From contig NC_050097.1 in NCBI RefSeq assembly GCF_902167145.1, forward strand, positions 96,510,595 to 96,574,594: a stretch of 64,000 nt of DNA. Reading direction: 5' to 3'. Below the pieces are notes generated by a model. It made no database searches and was not told where the DNA came from. It saw only the letters and a program-made list of their open reading frames with translations. Every line of letters starts with the position of its first letter. The stretch's first letter is position 1. Below are positions 33,009 through 45,324 of the stretch, piece after piece. The DNA is from Zea mays (lineage: Eukaryota > Streptophyta > Magnoliopsida > Poales > Poaceae). A program made the position numbers and the translations under genes.

Positions 33009-34213
33009 AGTGGTATCAGATTTCCAGGTTGATCGGTGAGTTTATCGAGTGTTTTTTTCTCCTACAGTACACAAAACCACATAAAAATTTAGGTTAGACC
33101 TTATCCCAGCACCCTTTTGAGCCTCGCACTTTCTTTCAATAATCTGCATTGTTGAATTTGTGTGCTTTCACGTCATTTGTTGCTGGTTGCATTGTGTTAT
33201 TCCACCATTCAAACCCTAGCGCGCCGCCACCATATTCCGTTTGATCACGCCACAAACCGAGTCAACACCGCTTCCTTATTTTTCTCCTTCGGTTACGTAA
33301 AAAAACAGAAAAAAACGAGTCAACGCCGCTTCCTTATTTTTCTCCTTCGGTTACGTAAAAAAACAGAAAAAAACCGAGTCAACACCGCTTCCTTGTTTTT
33401 CTCCTTCGGTTACATAAAAAAAACAGAAACAAAAAAAAGAGAAAACGAAGGAGAAAGGATACAAAGCGTTTGTCTCATCTCGGTCGTTTTAAACATACCT
33501 TCCTTAAACCGGGCATAACTTTTCGCTCGGTTGTTCAAAAAATCTGAAATTTTTACAGGAGCTTGTTGACACCATTCTGAGGCCGGCCAAACTCACCTAT
33601 GGTCTGTTTGGTTTCGTTAAAATTGTCAAAAAAAAATTCGGGAAAATAAAGAAAACAATTCGTCAAAATTCTCGCACGCTTTTCAGAGAACTTCCTGATT
33701 TTCTGTAGACCACATCTGAACTCTGTTTTAGGTGAAACTTCGTGTAGCTCCTATTTTGTTGCTCCTTGTACTGAGAAAAATATCAAAAAAATCATACAAA
33801 AAAACAAAATCACCTGTGATTCCTACTAGTGCCTTTTTGGCCTCGCTAGTACAATATTTATGGTACTGCCATTCTGCTAGTTCCATCCGTCCTTTGCACT
33901 TGTGGCCAGCAATATAGTTTCGTGTTTTGCACTATAATTCAACTTTGCATTATTGTTCGATCGTGCTAATCCTTGACTTGAGTGCAGCCTACCCAAAACT
34001 CCACATATTTCTACGACGAGAAGGTTTCTGTTTCTCCAGGCAATCGCTCATCCAATCTTTCACCGGTTCCACCTGTTGGTTGCAGTTCACCGCTGTGGCT
34101 TGGTAAGAACGGATAAGAACTTGATAACAACATTCCATTGAGCGAGTTGTCACCACCATTTCCCTTTTGTCGTCGGTTTTTCTCCTTTTGGTATTTTGGT
34201 GTTTGCGCTAACT
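33009..34213 (+). other. Leader of CRM1-like type B element with PBS
   Basis: TGGTATCAGATTTCCAGG at 33011 is a Met-tRNA-type PBS with an altered middle. The remaining 1.2 kb before gag is non-coding and contains a tandem repeat (33258-33440) and T/A-rich stretches. The same leader occurs in the two other CRM1-like copies. Confidence 0.75.
33258..33440 (+). repeat. Leader tandem repeat, three units of about 59 bp
   Basis: The units begin CGAGTCAACACCGCTTCC at 33258, 33316 and 33375. Each contains TTTTTCTCCTTCGGTTACGT and a run of A with CAG. Confidence 0.85.
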
Positions 34214-35887
34214 ATGGTAGGAGCACACAACACGGTGGATGCCCAGTTGTTGGAAGTAAGGGGACAAGTTGATGGACTTGCTGCTGACATTAGGACGATG
34301 CATGAACGACTTGATTCAACGATCACTTCGACGACCGAGCGTTTCAACCAGCTTGACCTTGCTCAAACGGCGACTCGCACCACACTCGACACCATCCTGG
34401 CACGCCTTGATGCGTTGACCACAAAGATGGAGCAGGACTACGGCGGTGACACTGATCAGGACGATGGAGATCACCGTGGTCATGCACGCCGTGTGTTTCG
34501 TCATCCCCCTAATGACTTATTTACTAAGATTAAATTTAAAATTCCACCTTTTAATGGCAAATATGATCCTGCTGCATATCTTGATTGGGAGTTAGAGGTT
34601 GAACAAAAAATTTTCATGCCATGATATTGCTGCACATTCTCAGGTTAAAGCTGCTATTATTGAATTTACTGATTTTGCTTTAATTTGGTGGCGTGAGTAT
34701 AAAATAAAACATCCCATTGCCATTCCAACCACTTGGGATCAGTTGAAAGCTGCGATGCGACATCGATTTGTGCCTTCGTATTATGCTCGTGATTTGCTTA
34801 ATAAAATGTAGCGTTTTCAGCAAGGTTCTCAATCTGTTGAGGACTATTTCCAGGAGTTACAAAAAAGGTATGATTCGTTGTGGGATATTGGAGGACAACG
34901 ACGCTACTATGGCACGTTTTCGTGGTGGTTTAAACCGCGAAATCCAGGATATACTTGATTATAAGAAATATTATGATATGACTACTTTATTTGAATATGC
35001 TTGCAAATCTGAACGTGAAGTGCAGGGACGCCGCTCGAAGCCATATTCTAACCCTTTTGCAGGACGAAGCTCGACATCCACCTCAGCACCAGTTCCCCCT
35101 GCGCCATCCACGTCCACCACTACTCCACGCGAGAAGACGACCAAACCAGCCAGCACTGCCCCACCCACAGGTCATACACGGGATATTCAGTGTCATCGTT
35201 GTAGAGGATTTGGCCATGTGATTCGGGACTGTCCAAACAAGCGCACTTTGCTCATTCGTGACGATGGTGAGTACTCTTCCGCTAGTGATTCTGAAGAAAT
35301 TGAACATGCACTACTTGCCACTAACCATGCAGCTTAGGCGGAGGTAAATGTCAACCTGGGCGACGCTGATAGGTATGAAAGTCTTGTTGTGCAGCGTGTT
35401 CTTAGTACACAGGTCACTTTGCCCGAGAAGAATCAGCGACACACTCTGTTCCATACAAAGGGTGTTGTGCAGGAGCGGTCAATTCGCATGATTATCGATA
35501 GCGACAGTTGCAACAAATTGGCGAGTACCATGCTGGTCGAAAAGTTGTCGTTTCCCACTCGTAAGCATCCAAACCCATATCACATTCAATGGCTTAATGA
35601 TGGTGGTAAAATAAAAATCACATGTTCCGTGCGTGTTCCTTTCTCCATGGGTGCTTATTCTGATTTTGTTGATTGTGATGTTATTCCCATGGAAGCATGC
35701 TCTTTGTTACTTGGTCGACCTTGGCAATATGATACTGATAGCTTGCATCATGGTCGTTCGAATCATTATTCTTTCATTTTTAAGGGTCAGAAAATAATTA
35801 TACATCCAATGACACATGAACAAATTGTTAAAGATGATCTTGCCTGAGCTGCTATAACTGCTAAACAACTTGATCCATCGCCCTCTG
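34214..35887 (+). pseudogene. gag: gag-protease part of CRM1-like type B element, disrupted
   Basis: ATG 34214 starts MVGAHNTVDA. The coiled-coil-like N-terminus is followed by the Gag core (FNGKYDPAAYLDWELEVEQK, IWWREYK, YYARDLLNKM). A zinc knuckle CHRCRGFGHVIRDC and the start of protease (IIDSDSCNKLAS) come after. A one-base insertion near 34610, a stop in the YYARDLLNKM region (TAG at about 34809), a further frameshift near 34865, and stops near 35335 and 35846 break it. It ends at the nested element; CTCTG (35883-35887) is duplicated at 42738-42742. The coding sequence resumes at 42743. Confidence 0.8.
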
Positions 35888-36457
35888 TGATGAGGACATC
35901 ACTATGAGTACGACTACACCAGCAGCACCTCAACATCACGCGCCACTTCCTTCATTAGCTGGGCCAATCACTCGGGCCCGTGCCAGAGATCTTAACTTCG
36001 TCATTGTACTAAAGAATGAGGGCCCAGAAGAATAGACGACCAGCCCAACTGCGGCCCATAGTGGACGACCTAGGGTTGGCCGCCCCTAGGGGCTGCGCCC
36101 CCTCTCTATTTAAACAGGAGCTGCGCCTCCTTTGTTCTTTGAGTTTTGTTTTACGTTAGCCTTAGTTACTCTCGAACACGCGCAAATCTGCGCTGTCTTC
36201 GTGTATTCAGAACTCCACCCTCGAGTAATAGATTAGATTGCTCGCATCTTTTTCTTGTTCGTTCTTCGATTGCGCACAGGAAACGATCTTCGTGATCAGG
36301 CCGATCTCGCATCAGCAAGGTCGGTAACCACAGGGAGTTGGTTCAGCGATTGCATTGGCGTCTCGGGCTTGCTCGTCGTAGTCGGATCGCAAGGGTCATC
36401 TTCCGCCAAATCGGAATTATCTCCTCTCGCGAAAGATCGGGCACCTCAGCTACATCA
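35888..36457 (+). repeat. 5' LTR, CRM1-like type A (570 bp)
   Basis: The LTR starts TGATGAGGACATCACTATGA and ends CAGCTACATCA. It contains palindrome CCCCTAGGGG followed by CTATTTAAAC (36106-36115), a TATA-like site. Confidence 0.9.
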
Positions 36458-37679
36458 ATTGGTATCAGATTTCCAGGTTGATCGGTGAGTTTATCGAGTG
36501 TTTTTTCCTACAGTCCACAAAACCACATAAAAATTCAGGTTAGACCTTATCCCAGCACCCTTTTGAGCCTCGCACTTTCTTTCAATAATCTGCATTGTTG
36601 AATTTGTGTGCTTTCGCGTCATTTGTTGCTGGTTGCATTGTGTTCTTCCACCATTCAAACCCTAGCGCCGCCACCATCTCCCGTTTGATCACGCCACAAA
36701 CCGAGTCAACATCGTTTCCTTGTTTTTCTCCTTTGGTTACGTAAAAAAAACAGAAAAAACAAACCGAGTCAACGACCGTTTCCTTGTTTTTCTCCTTCGG
36801 TTACGAAAAAAAAACAGAAAAAAAACAAACCGAGTCAACGGCCGCTTCCTTGTTTTTCTCCTTCGGTTACGTCAAAAAAAAACAGAAACCAAAAAAAAAG
36901 AAAACGAAGGAGAAAGGATACGGTTGTTTCATCCCGGTCGTTTTAAAACATAACTTGAGGTACCTTCCGTAAAACGGGCATAACTTTTCGCTCGGGTGTC
37001 CAAAAAATCTGAAATTTTTACAGGAGCTTGTTGACACCATTCTGAGGCCGGCCAAACTCACCTAAGGTCTGTTTGGGTTTCGACAAAATTGTCAAAAAAA
37101 TTCAGGAAAATAAAGAAAAAAATTCATCAAAGTTCTCGCACGCTTTTCAGAGAACTTCCTGATTTTCTGTAGACCACATCTGAACTCTGTTTTAGGTGAA
37201 ACTTCGTGTAGCTTCTATTTTGTTGCTTCTTGTGCTGAGAAAAATATCAAAAAAATCATACAAAAAAGAAAAACAAAATCACTTGTGATTCCTACTAGTG
37301 GCCTCGCTAGTACAATATTTACGGTACTGCCATTCTGCTAGTTCCATCCGTTCTTTGCACATGTGGCCAGCAATATAGTTTCGTGTTTTGCACTATAATT
37401 CAACTTTGCATTATTGTTTGATCGTGCTAATCCTTGACTTGAGTGCAGCCTACCTAAAACTCCACATATTTCTACGACGAGAAAGTTTCTGTTTCTCCAG
37501 GCAATCGCTCATCCAATCTTTCACCGGTTCCACCTGTTAGTTGCAGTTCACCACTGTGGCTTGGTAAGAACGGATAAGAACTTGATAACAGCACTAGTGT
37601 GAGCGCCTTGTGAGCAGTACACCCCTGTTTTTGTCGTTGTTTTTTCTCTTCTTTTGGTGTTTTGGTGTTTGCGCTAACT
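36458..37679 (+). other. Leader of CRM1-like type A element with PBS
   Basis: TGGTATCAGATTTCCAGG at about 36460 is the Met-type PBS. The leader is non-coding and matches 33009-34213 and 50487-51599. It holds the tandem repeat at 36702-36905. Confidence 0.75.
36702..36905 (+). repeat. Leader tandem repeat, three units of about 63-66 bp
   Basis: Units start CGAGTCAAC at 36702, 36765 and 36831, each with TTCCTTGTTTTTCTCCTT and A-runs. Unit length differs from the type B copy because the A-runs vary. Confidence 0.85.
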
Positions 37680-40600
37680 ATGGCAGGAGCACACGACACG
37701 GTGGATGCCCAGTTGCTGGAAGTAAGGGGACAAGTTGATGGACTTGCTGCTGACATTAGGACGATGCATGAACGGCTTGATTCAATGGTCACTTCGACGA
37801 CCGAGCGTTTCAACCAGCTTGACCTAGCTCAAACGGCGACTCGCACCACACTCGACACCATCCTGGCACGCCTTGATGCGTTGACCACAAAGATGGAGCA
37901 GGAATACGGTGGTGACACTGAGCTGGACGATGGAGATCGCCGTGGTCGTGCACGCCGTGTGGTTCGTCATTCCCCTAATGACTTATTTTCTAAGATTAAA
38001 TTTAAAATTCCATCTTTTAATGGTAAATATGATCCTGCTGCATATCTTGATTGGGAATTAGAGGTAGAACAGAAATTTTCATGCCATGATATTCCTGCTA
38101 ATAGCCAAGTGAAGGCTGCCATTAGTGAATTTACTGATTTTGCGTTAATTTGGTGGCGTGAGTATAAACAAAAACTTCCCATTAATAGTGTCATTACTTG
38201 GACCCAATTAAAAACTGCCATGCGCCACAGATTTGTTCCTTCCTATTATGCTCGTGATTTGCTTAACAAAATGCAGCGTTTTCAACAAGGTTCACAATCT
38301 GTTGAGGAATATTACCAGGAGTTACAAAAGGGTATGCTTCGTTGTGGTTTGGTTTAGTCGGATGACGCTGCTATGGCGCGTTTTCGTGGTGGTTTGAACA
38401 GGGAAATTCAGGATATACTTGATTATAAGGATTATTTTGATATAACCACATTGTTTGAATATGCTTGCAAAGCTGAACGTGAAGTGCAGGGACGACGATC
38501 AAAGACATATACTAACTCTTTTACAGGCCGGGGTCCAACACACAGCTCAACTCCTTCCAGCCCTGCACCTTCTACGCCTAGCACTACATCGCGCACAGGG
38601 ACGACCAAGCCAGTGGCGCCCCCTGCCAAAGGCGCCGCTTCTTCCACAGGACGTACACGGGATATTCAGTGCCATCGTTGCAGAGGGTTTGGGCACATGA
38701 TTCGGGACTGCCCAAACAAGCGTACCTTGCTTATACGTGACAATGGTGAGTACTCTTCAGCTAGTGATTCTGAGGAAACTAGTCATGCTATGATTGCCAC
38801 TAACCATGCAGAAAATGAGGAAGTCCACGTTGATCCCATCGACGCCGATAGGTATGAGAGTCTTGTTGTGCAGCGTGTTCTCAGCACACAGGTTGCCCAG
38901 GCCGAAAAAAATCAGCGACACACTCTATTCCATACCAAGGGCGTTGTGCACGAACGGTCGATTCGCATCATCATCGATAGTGGTAGCTGCAACAATTTGG
39001 CAAGTACAGCGTTGGTAGAGAAATTATCCTTGCCCACTCGCACACACCCACATCCGTATCACATTCAATGGCTTAATGATGGTGGTAAAATAAAGGTAAC
39101 ACGTTTGGTACGTGTCCCCTTTTCGCTGGGTTCTTATTCTGATTATGCTGATTGCGATGTTATTCCTATGGAAGCATGCTTTTTGTTATTGGGTCGACCT
39201 TGGCAATATGATACTGATAGTTTACATCATGGTCGTTCAAATCATTATTCTCTCATGTTTAAAGGCCAGAAAATAATTATACATCCAATGACCCCTGACC
39301 AAATTTTGAAAGATTACCTTACTAGGGCTGCTAAAACTGCACAACAAGTCAAATCGACATCAGCCGCACCTATTAAATCTGAAATCAGTTGCACTCTCCT
39401 GTTTTACTTGCTACACGTGCTGATTTTGATGATCTCCATGAAGCTCATATGCCCTGTTATGCACTTGTATGCTCACGCATGCTTGTTCCGCTTGATGATG
39501 CACCGTCTTTGGATATACCCCCTGCTGTTGTTAACCTTTTGCAGGAGTATGCTGATGTTTATCCTACGGACTTACCACCGGGTCTTCCTCCCCTCCGTGG
39601 CATTGAGCATCAGATCGATCTCATCCCCGGCGCTTCTCTTCCGAACCGCGCCCCGTACCGTACAAATCCAGATGAGACGAAGGAGATCCAACGCCAGGTG
39701 CAGACACTGCTTGATAAAGGTTACATCCGTGAGTCTCTTAGCCCTTGCTCGGTTCCTGTTTTACTCGTTCCAAAGAAAGATGGGTCATGGCGTATGTGCG
39801 TAGATTGTCGTGCTATTAATAACATCACAGTTCGTTATCGATATCCTATTCCACGCCTTGATGATATGTTAGATGAGCTTAGTGGTGCCGTTATTTTCTC
39901 TAAGGTTGATTTGCGTAGCGGTTACCATCAGATTAGAATGAAACTCGGTGATGAATGGAAAACGGCTTTTAAAACGAAATTTGGTTTATATGAATGGTTG
40001 GTTATGCCATTTGGATTGACTAATGCTCCCAGCACCTTTATGCGTTTAATGAACGAAGTTCTACGGGCCTTCATAGGTTTGTTTGTTGTTGTTTATTTCG
40101 ATGATATCCTTATTTACAGCAAGTCTATAGAGGAGCATTTAGAACATTTGTGTGCTGTTTTTGATGCTTTGCGTGCTGCTCGCTTGTTTGGTAACATGGA
40201 AAAGTGCACATTTTGCACGCAACGTGTCTCGTTTCTTGGTTATGTGGTTACTCCGCAGGGCATTGAGGTGGATAGCAGCAAGATTGCTGCCATTCGGGAG
40301 TGGCCTACACCGACGACGGTCACACAAATTCGGAGCTTTCTTGGACTTGCCGGTTTCTACCGCAGATTTGTTCGTGATTTTAGCTCCATTGCAGCGCCTC
40401 TACATGAGCTTACAAAGAAAGATGTGCCGTTTGCTTGGAGTGATTCGCAGGAGGTAGCGTTCAGCACTTTGAAAGATAAGTTAACCCAAGCTCCTCTCTT
40501 GCAATTGCCTGATTTTAATAAAGTTTTTGAGCTTGAATGCGATGCTAGCAGTATTGGGCTAGGTGCTGTTTTGTTACAAGAAGGAAAACCAGTTGCTTAT

Positions 40601-42314
40601 TTTAGTGAAAAATTAAGCGGTGCTAGTCTGAAATATTCTACTTATGATAAGGAGCTTTACGCTTTAGTGCGCACTTTGCATACCTGGCAGCACTATCTTT
40701 GGCATCGTGAGTTCATAATTCATTCTGATCATGAGGCTTTAAAACATATTCGTACCCAAACAAATCTGAACCGTCGTCATGCTAAATGGGTAGAATTCAT
40801 TGAGTCCTTTCCTTACATTATTAAAACACAAGAACGGGAAGGACAATGTTATTGCTGATGCTTTGTCGTGTCGCTATACCATGCTGTCACAATTAGATTT
40901 TAAAATATTTGGTTTGGACACTGTGAAGGATCAATATGTTGACGATGCTGATTTTAAAGATGCTTTCAGCCATTGTATTAATGGGATACCATGGGGCAAA
41001 TTTCACATACAGGATGGGTTCCTGTTTCGCGCTAACAAGCTGTGTGTTCCAGCTAGCTCCGTTCGTCTTTTGTTGTTACAGGAAGCGCATGGAGGCGGTC
41101 TCATGGGGCATTTTGGCGTCTACAAGACGCATGAGGTGTTGGTTGCCCACTTCTTTTGGCCTCGAATGCGCGCTGATGTTGGGCGCCTTGTTGCACGCTG
41201 CACTACTTGTCAGAAAGCTAAGTCACGGTTGAACAACCATGGTTTGTATATGCCTTTGCCTGTCCCTTCTTCTCCTTGGCTTGATATTTCTATGGACTTT
41301 GTTTTGGGCTTGCCTAGAACTAAGAAGGGGAGGGATAGTATTTTTGTGGTTGTTCATAGATTCTCTAAAATGGCTCACTTTATACCTTGTCATAAAACTG
41401 ATGATGCTAGCATTGTTGCTGAATTGTTCTTTAGAGAAATTATTCGTTTACATGGTATTTCAAAAACAATAGTCTCTGATCGCGATGCTAAGTTTCTAAG
41501 CCATTTTTGGAGATCTCTTTGGAATAAATTGGGAACTAAATTGTTGTTTAGCACTACTTGTCACCCTCATACTGATGGACAAACTGAGGTAGTAAATCGA
41601 ACTTTATCTACCATGCTTAGGGCTGTTTTAGACAAGAATTTGAGACATTGGGAGGATTGTTTGCCTCATGTTGAATTTGCTTACAATCATGCCACACATT
41701 CTTCTACAAAGATGTGCCCTTTCGAGATTGTTTATGGGTACATCCCTAGGGCACCTATTGATTTGATTTCACTTAATGCTACAAACGCCCCACATGTAGA
41801 TGCTGCTACACATGTTGAACAAATGATTACCATACATGAACAAACAAAACAGAACATTGCTGCTACTAATGCAAAAAATCAGGTTGCTGGTAGTAAAGGA
41901 AGAAAACTTGTTAGTTTTGAGCCAGGTGATATGGTTTGGTTGCACTTGAGAAAGGATCGGTTTCCTACTTTGCGCCGTTCAAAATTAATGCCTCGTGCTG
42001 CTGGTCCTTTTAAGGTGCTAACAAAGATTAATGATAATGCTTATATCCTTGACCTGCCTACGGAATTTGGTGTTTCCACTAGTTTTAATGTTGCAGATTT
42101 GAAACCATATATGGCCGAGGATGAGGAGTTGCCGTCGAGGACGACTTCACTTCAAGAAGGGGAGGATGATGAGGACATCACTATGAGTACGACTACACCA
42201 GCAGCACCTCAACATCACGCGCCACTTCCTTCATTAGCTGAGCCAATCACTCGGGCCCGTGCCAGAGATCTTAACTTCGTCATTGTACTAAGGAATGAGG
42301 GCCCAGAAGAATAG
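37680..42314 (+). pseudogene. gag-pol: gag-pol of CRM1-like type A element, three disabling changes
   Basis: ATG 37680 (MAGAHDTVDA) starts a Gag with core FNGKYDPAAYLDWELEVEQK and zinc knuckle CHRCRGFGHMIRDC. Protease follows ([13 protein letters not shown], with the DSG triad), then reverse transcriptase ([31 protein letters not shown]), RNase H ([17 protein letters not shown]) and integrase ([49 protein letters not shown]). The tail is CR-type ([13 protein letters not shown]) and is encoded in the 3' LTR. A stop TAG near 38355 interrupts Gag. A lost base near 39386 and a gained A near 40829 shift the frame before RT and in RNase H. Otherwise the domains are well preserved. Confidence 0.88.
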
Positions 42315-42737
42315 ACGACCAGCCCAACTGCGGCCCATAGTGGACGACCTAGGGTTGGCCGCCCCTAGGGGCTGCGCCCCCTCTCTATTTAAACAGGAGC
42401 TGCGCCTCCTTTGTTCTTCGAGTTTTGTTTTACGTTAGCCTTAGCTACTCTCGAACACGCGCAAATCTGCGCTGTCTTCGTGTATTCAGAACTCCACCGT
42501 CGAGTAATAGATTAGATTGCTCGCATCTTTTTCTTGTTCGTTCTTCGATTGCGCACAGGAAACGATCTTCGTGATCAGGCCGATCTCGCATCAGCAAGGT
42601 CGGTAACCACAGGGAGTTGGTTCAGCGATTGCATTGGCGCCTCGGGCTTGCTCGTCGTAGTCGGATCGCAAGGGTCATCTTCCGCCAAATCGGAATTATC
42701 TCCTCTCGCCGAAAGATCGGGCACCTCAGCTACATCA
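42167..42737 (+). repeat. 3' LTR, CRM1-like type A (571 bp)
   Basis: This follows PPT AAGAAGGGGAGGA and starts TGATGAGGACATCACTATGA. The Pol frame continues about 49 codons into it. CTCTG follows the LTR. Confidence 0.9.
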
Positions 42738-42742
42738 CTCTG

Positions 42743-45324
42743 TTCCTTCTGAAATCAAGTTGAAGGCTCCTGTTTTACTTGCTACACGTGCTGATTTTGA
42801 TGATCTACACGGTGCTCATTTGCCATGCTATGCACTTGTATGCTCTAGTGTCCTCATTTCAGTTGATGATGCACCTTCTTTGGCTATTCTCCCTATAGTT
42901 GCTAACCTTTTGCAGGAGTACGCTGATGTCTTCCCCAAAGACTTACCATCGGGTCTCCCACCGCTTCGTGGCATTGAGCACCAGATCGACCTCATCCCCG
43001 GCGCATAGCTTCCGAACCGTGCACCGTACCGTACAAATCCGGATGAGACGAAGGAGATTCAGCGCCAGGTACAGGCATTGCTTGACAAGGGATACAATCG
43101 TGAGTCTCTTAGCCCTTGCTCTGTTCCTGCGTTACTTGTTCCCAAGAAAGATGGGTCATGGCGTATGTGTGTAGACTGTCGTGCTATTAATAACATCACT
43201 ATTCGTTATCGATATCCTATACCACGCCTTGATGATATGCTAGATGAGCTTAGTGGTGCCATTATTTTCACTAAGATTGATTTGCATAGTGGTTACCACC
43301 AGATTAGAATGAAACTAGGTGATGAATGGAAAACGACTTTTAAAACGAAATTTGGTTTATATGAATTGTTGGTTATGTCGTTTGGATTGACTAATGCTCC
43401 TAGCACTTTTATGCGAGTGATGAATGAAGTTCTGAGGCCCTTCATAGGATTGTTTGTGGTTGTTTATTTTGATGATATCCTTATTTACAGCAAATCTAAG
43501 AAAGAGCATTTCGAACATTTAAGTGTTGTTTTTGACGCATTGCGTGCTGCCCAGTTATTTGCTAACATGGAAAAATGCATCTTTTGCACACGACGTGTCT
43601 CGTTTCTTGGTTATGTTGTTACTCCATAGGGCATTGGGGTGGATAGCAGCAAGATTGCTGCCATTCGGGAGTGGCCTACACCGACGACGGTCACACAAAT
43701 TCGGAGCTTTCTTGGACTTGCCGGTTTCTACCGCTGATTTGTTCGTGATTTTAGCTCCATTGCAGTGCCTCTACATGAGCTTACATAGAAAGATGTGCCA
43801 TTTGCTTGGAGTGATTCGCAGGAGGTAGCGTTCAGCACTTTGAAAGATAGGTTAACCCAAGCTCCCCTATTGCAATTGTCTGATTTTAATAAAGTGTTTG
43901 AGCTTGAATGCGATGCTAGCGGTATTGGGCTAGGTGCTGTTTTGTTACAAGAAGGAAAACCAGTTGCTTATTTTAGTGAAAAATTAAGCGGTGCTAGTCT
44001 GAAATATTCTACTTATGATAAGGAGCTTTACGCTTTAGTGCGCACTTTGCATACATGGCAGCACTATCTTTGGCATCGTGAGTTCATAATTCATTCTGAT
44101 CATGAGGCTTTAAAACATATTCGTACCCAAACAAATCTGAACCGTCGTCATGCTAAATGGGTAGAATTCATTGAGTCCTTTCCTTACATTATTAAACACA
44201 AGAACGGGAAGGACAATGTTATTGCTGATGCTTTGTGTCATCGCTATACCATGCTGTCACAGTTAGATTTTAAAATCTTTGGTTTGCACACTATGAAAGA
44301 TCAATATGTTGACGATGCTGATTTTAAAGATGCTTTCGGCCATTGTATTAATGGGAAACCATGGGGCAAATTTCACATACAGGATGGGTTCCTGTTTCGC
44401 GCTAACAAGCTGTGTGTTCCAGCTAGCTCGGTTCATCTTTTGTTGTTACAGGAAGCGCATGGAGGCGGTCGCATGGAGCTCGGTTCATTTTTGGAGATCT
44501 CTGTGGAATAAATTGGGAACTAAATTGCTGTTTAGCACCACTTGTCACCCTCAGACTGATGGTCAAACTGAGGTAGTTAATCGAACTTTGTCTACCATGC
44601 TTAGGGCTATTTTAGACAAAAATTTGAAACGTTGGGAGGATTGCTTGCCTCATGTTGAGTTTGCTTATAATCATGCAACACATTCTTCTACAAAGATGTG
44701 CCCATTTCAAATTGTTTATGGTTACATTCCTAGGGCGCCTATTGCTTTGTTTTCGCTTGATGCTGCGGACGCCCCACACATAGATGTTGTTGCACATGTT
44801 GAAAAATGATTAACCTCCAAGAACAAACTCAACAAAACATTGCTGCTGCTAATGCTAAATATCAGATTACTTGTAGTAAAGGCCGAAAACTAGTTACTTT
44901 TGAACCTGGTCATATGGTTTGGTTGCATTTGAGAAAGGATCGTTTTCCTACTTTGCGCCATTCTAAATTGATGCCTCGTGCTGCTGGTCCTTTTAAGATA
45001 CTAACCAAGATTAATGCTAATGCTTATATCCTTGACCTGCCTGCGGAGTTTAGTGTTTCCACTAGTTTTAATGTTGTAGATTTGAAACCGTATGCGGGAG
45101 AAGATGAGGAGTTGCCGTCGAGGACGACTTCAGTTCAAGAAGGGGAGGATGATGAGGACATCAACACCAACACGAGTACATCTACACCAGCAGCACCTTC
45201 TCTAGCCCAGGCACCATCTTCACCAGTCCAGGCGCCACCCCTTCCACCTGGGCTAGTGACTCGGGCCCGTGCAAGAGAATTGAACTACATCATGCTGTTA
45301 AAGAACGAAGGCCCAGAAGATTAG
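42743..45324 (+). pseudogene. pol: pol of CRM1-like type B element, disrupted
   Basis: This resumes the type B coding sequence after the nested element: protease-RT linker, reverse transcriptase ([33 protein letters not shown]), RNase H ([17 protein letters not shown]) and integrase ends. Stops occur near 43006, 43627, 43736 and 43785. Between the integrase zinc finger and the last part of the core, about 395 bases present in type A are missing: the frame passes from HGGG to HFWRSLWNK through about 16 unrelated bases near 44471-44486. A further frameshift lies near 44806. The last part has the tail VTRARARELNYIMLLKNEG inside the LTR. Confidence 0.82.

Larger units (their letters stand above)
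35888..42737 (+). mobile_element. CRM1-like centromeric retrotransposon, type A LTRs (6,850 bp)
   Basis: This is a full-length insertion with LTRs 35888-36457 and 42167-42737 and perfect target duplication CTCTG (35883-35887 and 42738-42742). The order is LTR, Met-type PBS, leader with tandem repeat, gag-pol, PPT AAGAAGGGGAGGA, LTR. It lies inside the gag-pol of the type B element. LTRs differ at about six sites plus one indel by eye (about 1%). All domains are present, but one stop and two single-base frameshifts (near 38355, 39386 and 40829) prevent an intact polyprotein. Confidence 0.9.

Noticed and set aside
36720..36972. Lys/Arg-rich frames in the CRM1-like leaders
   Set aside because: They translate the leader tandem repeats and A-runs, and the frames are not conserved between copies.
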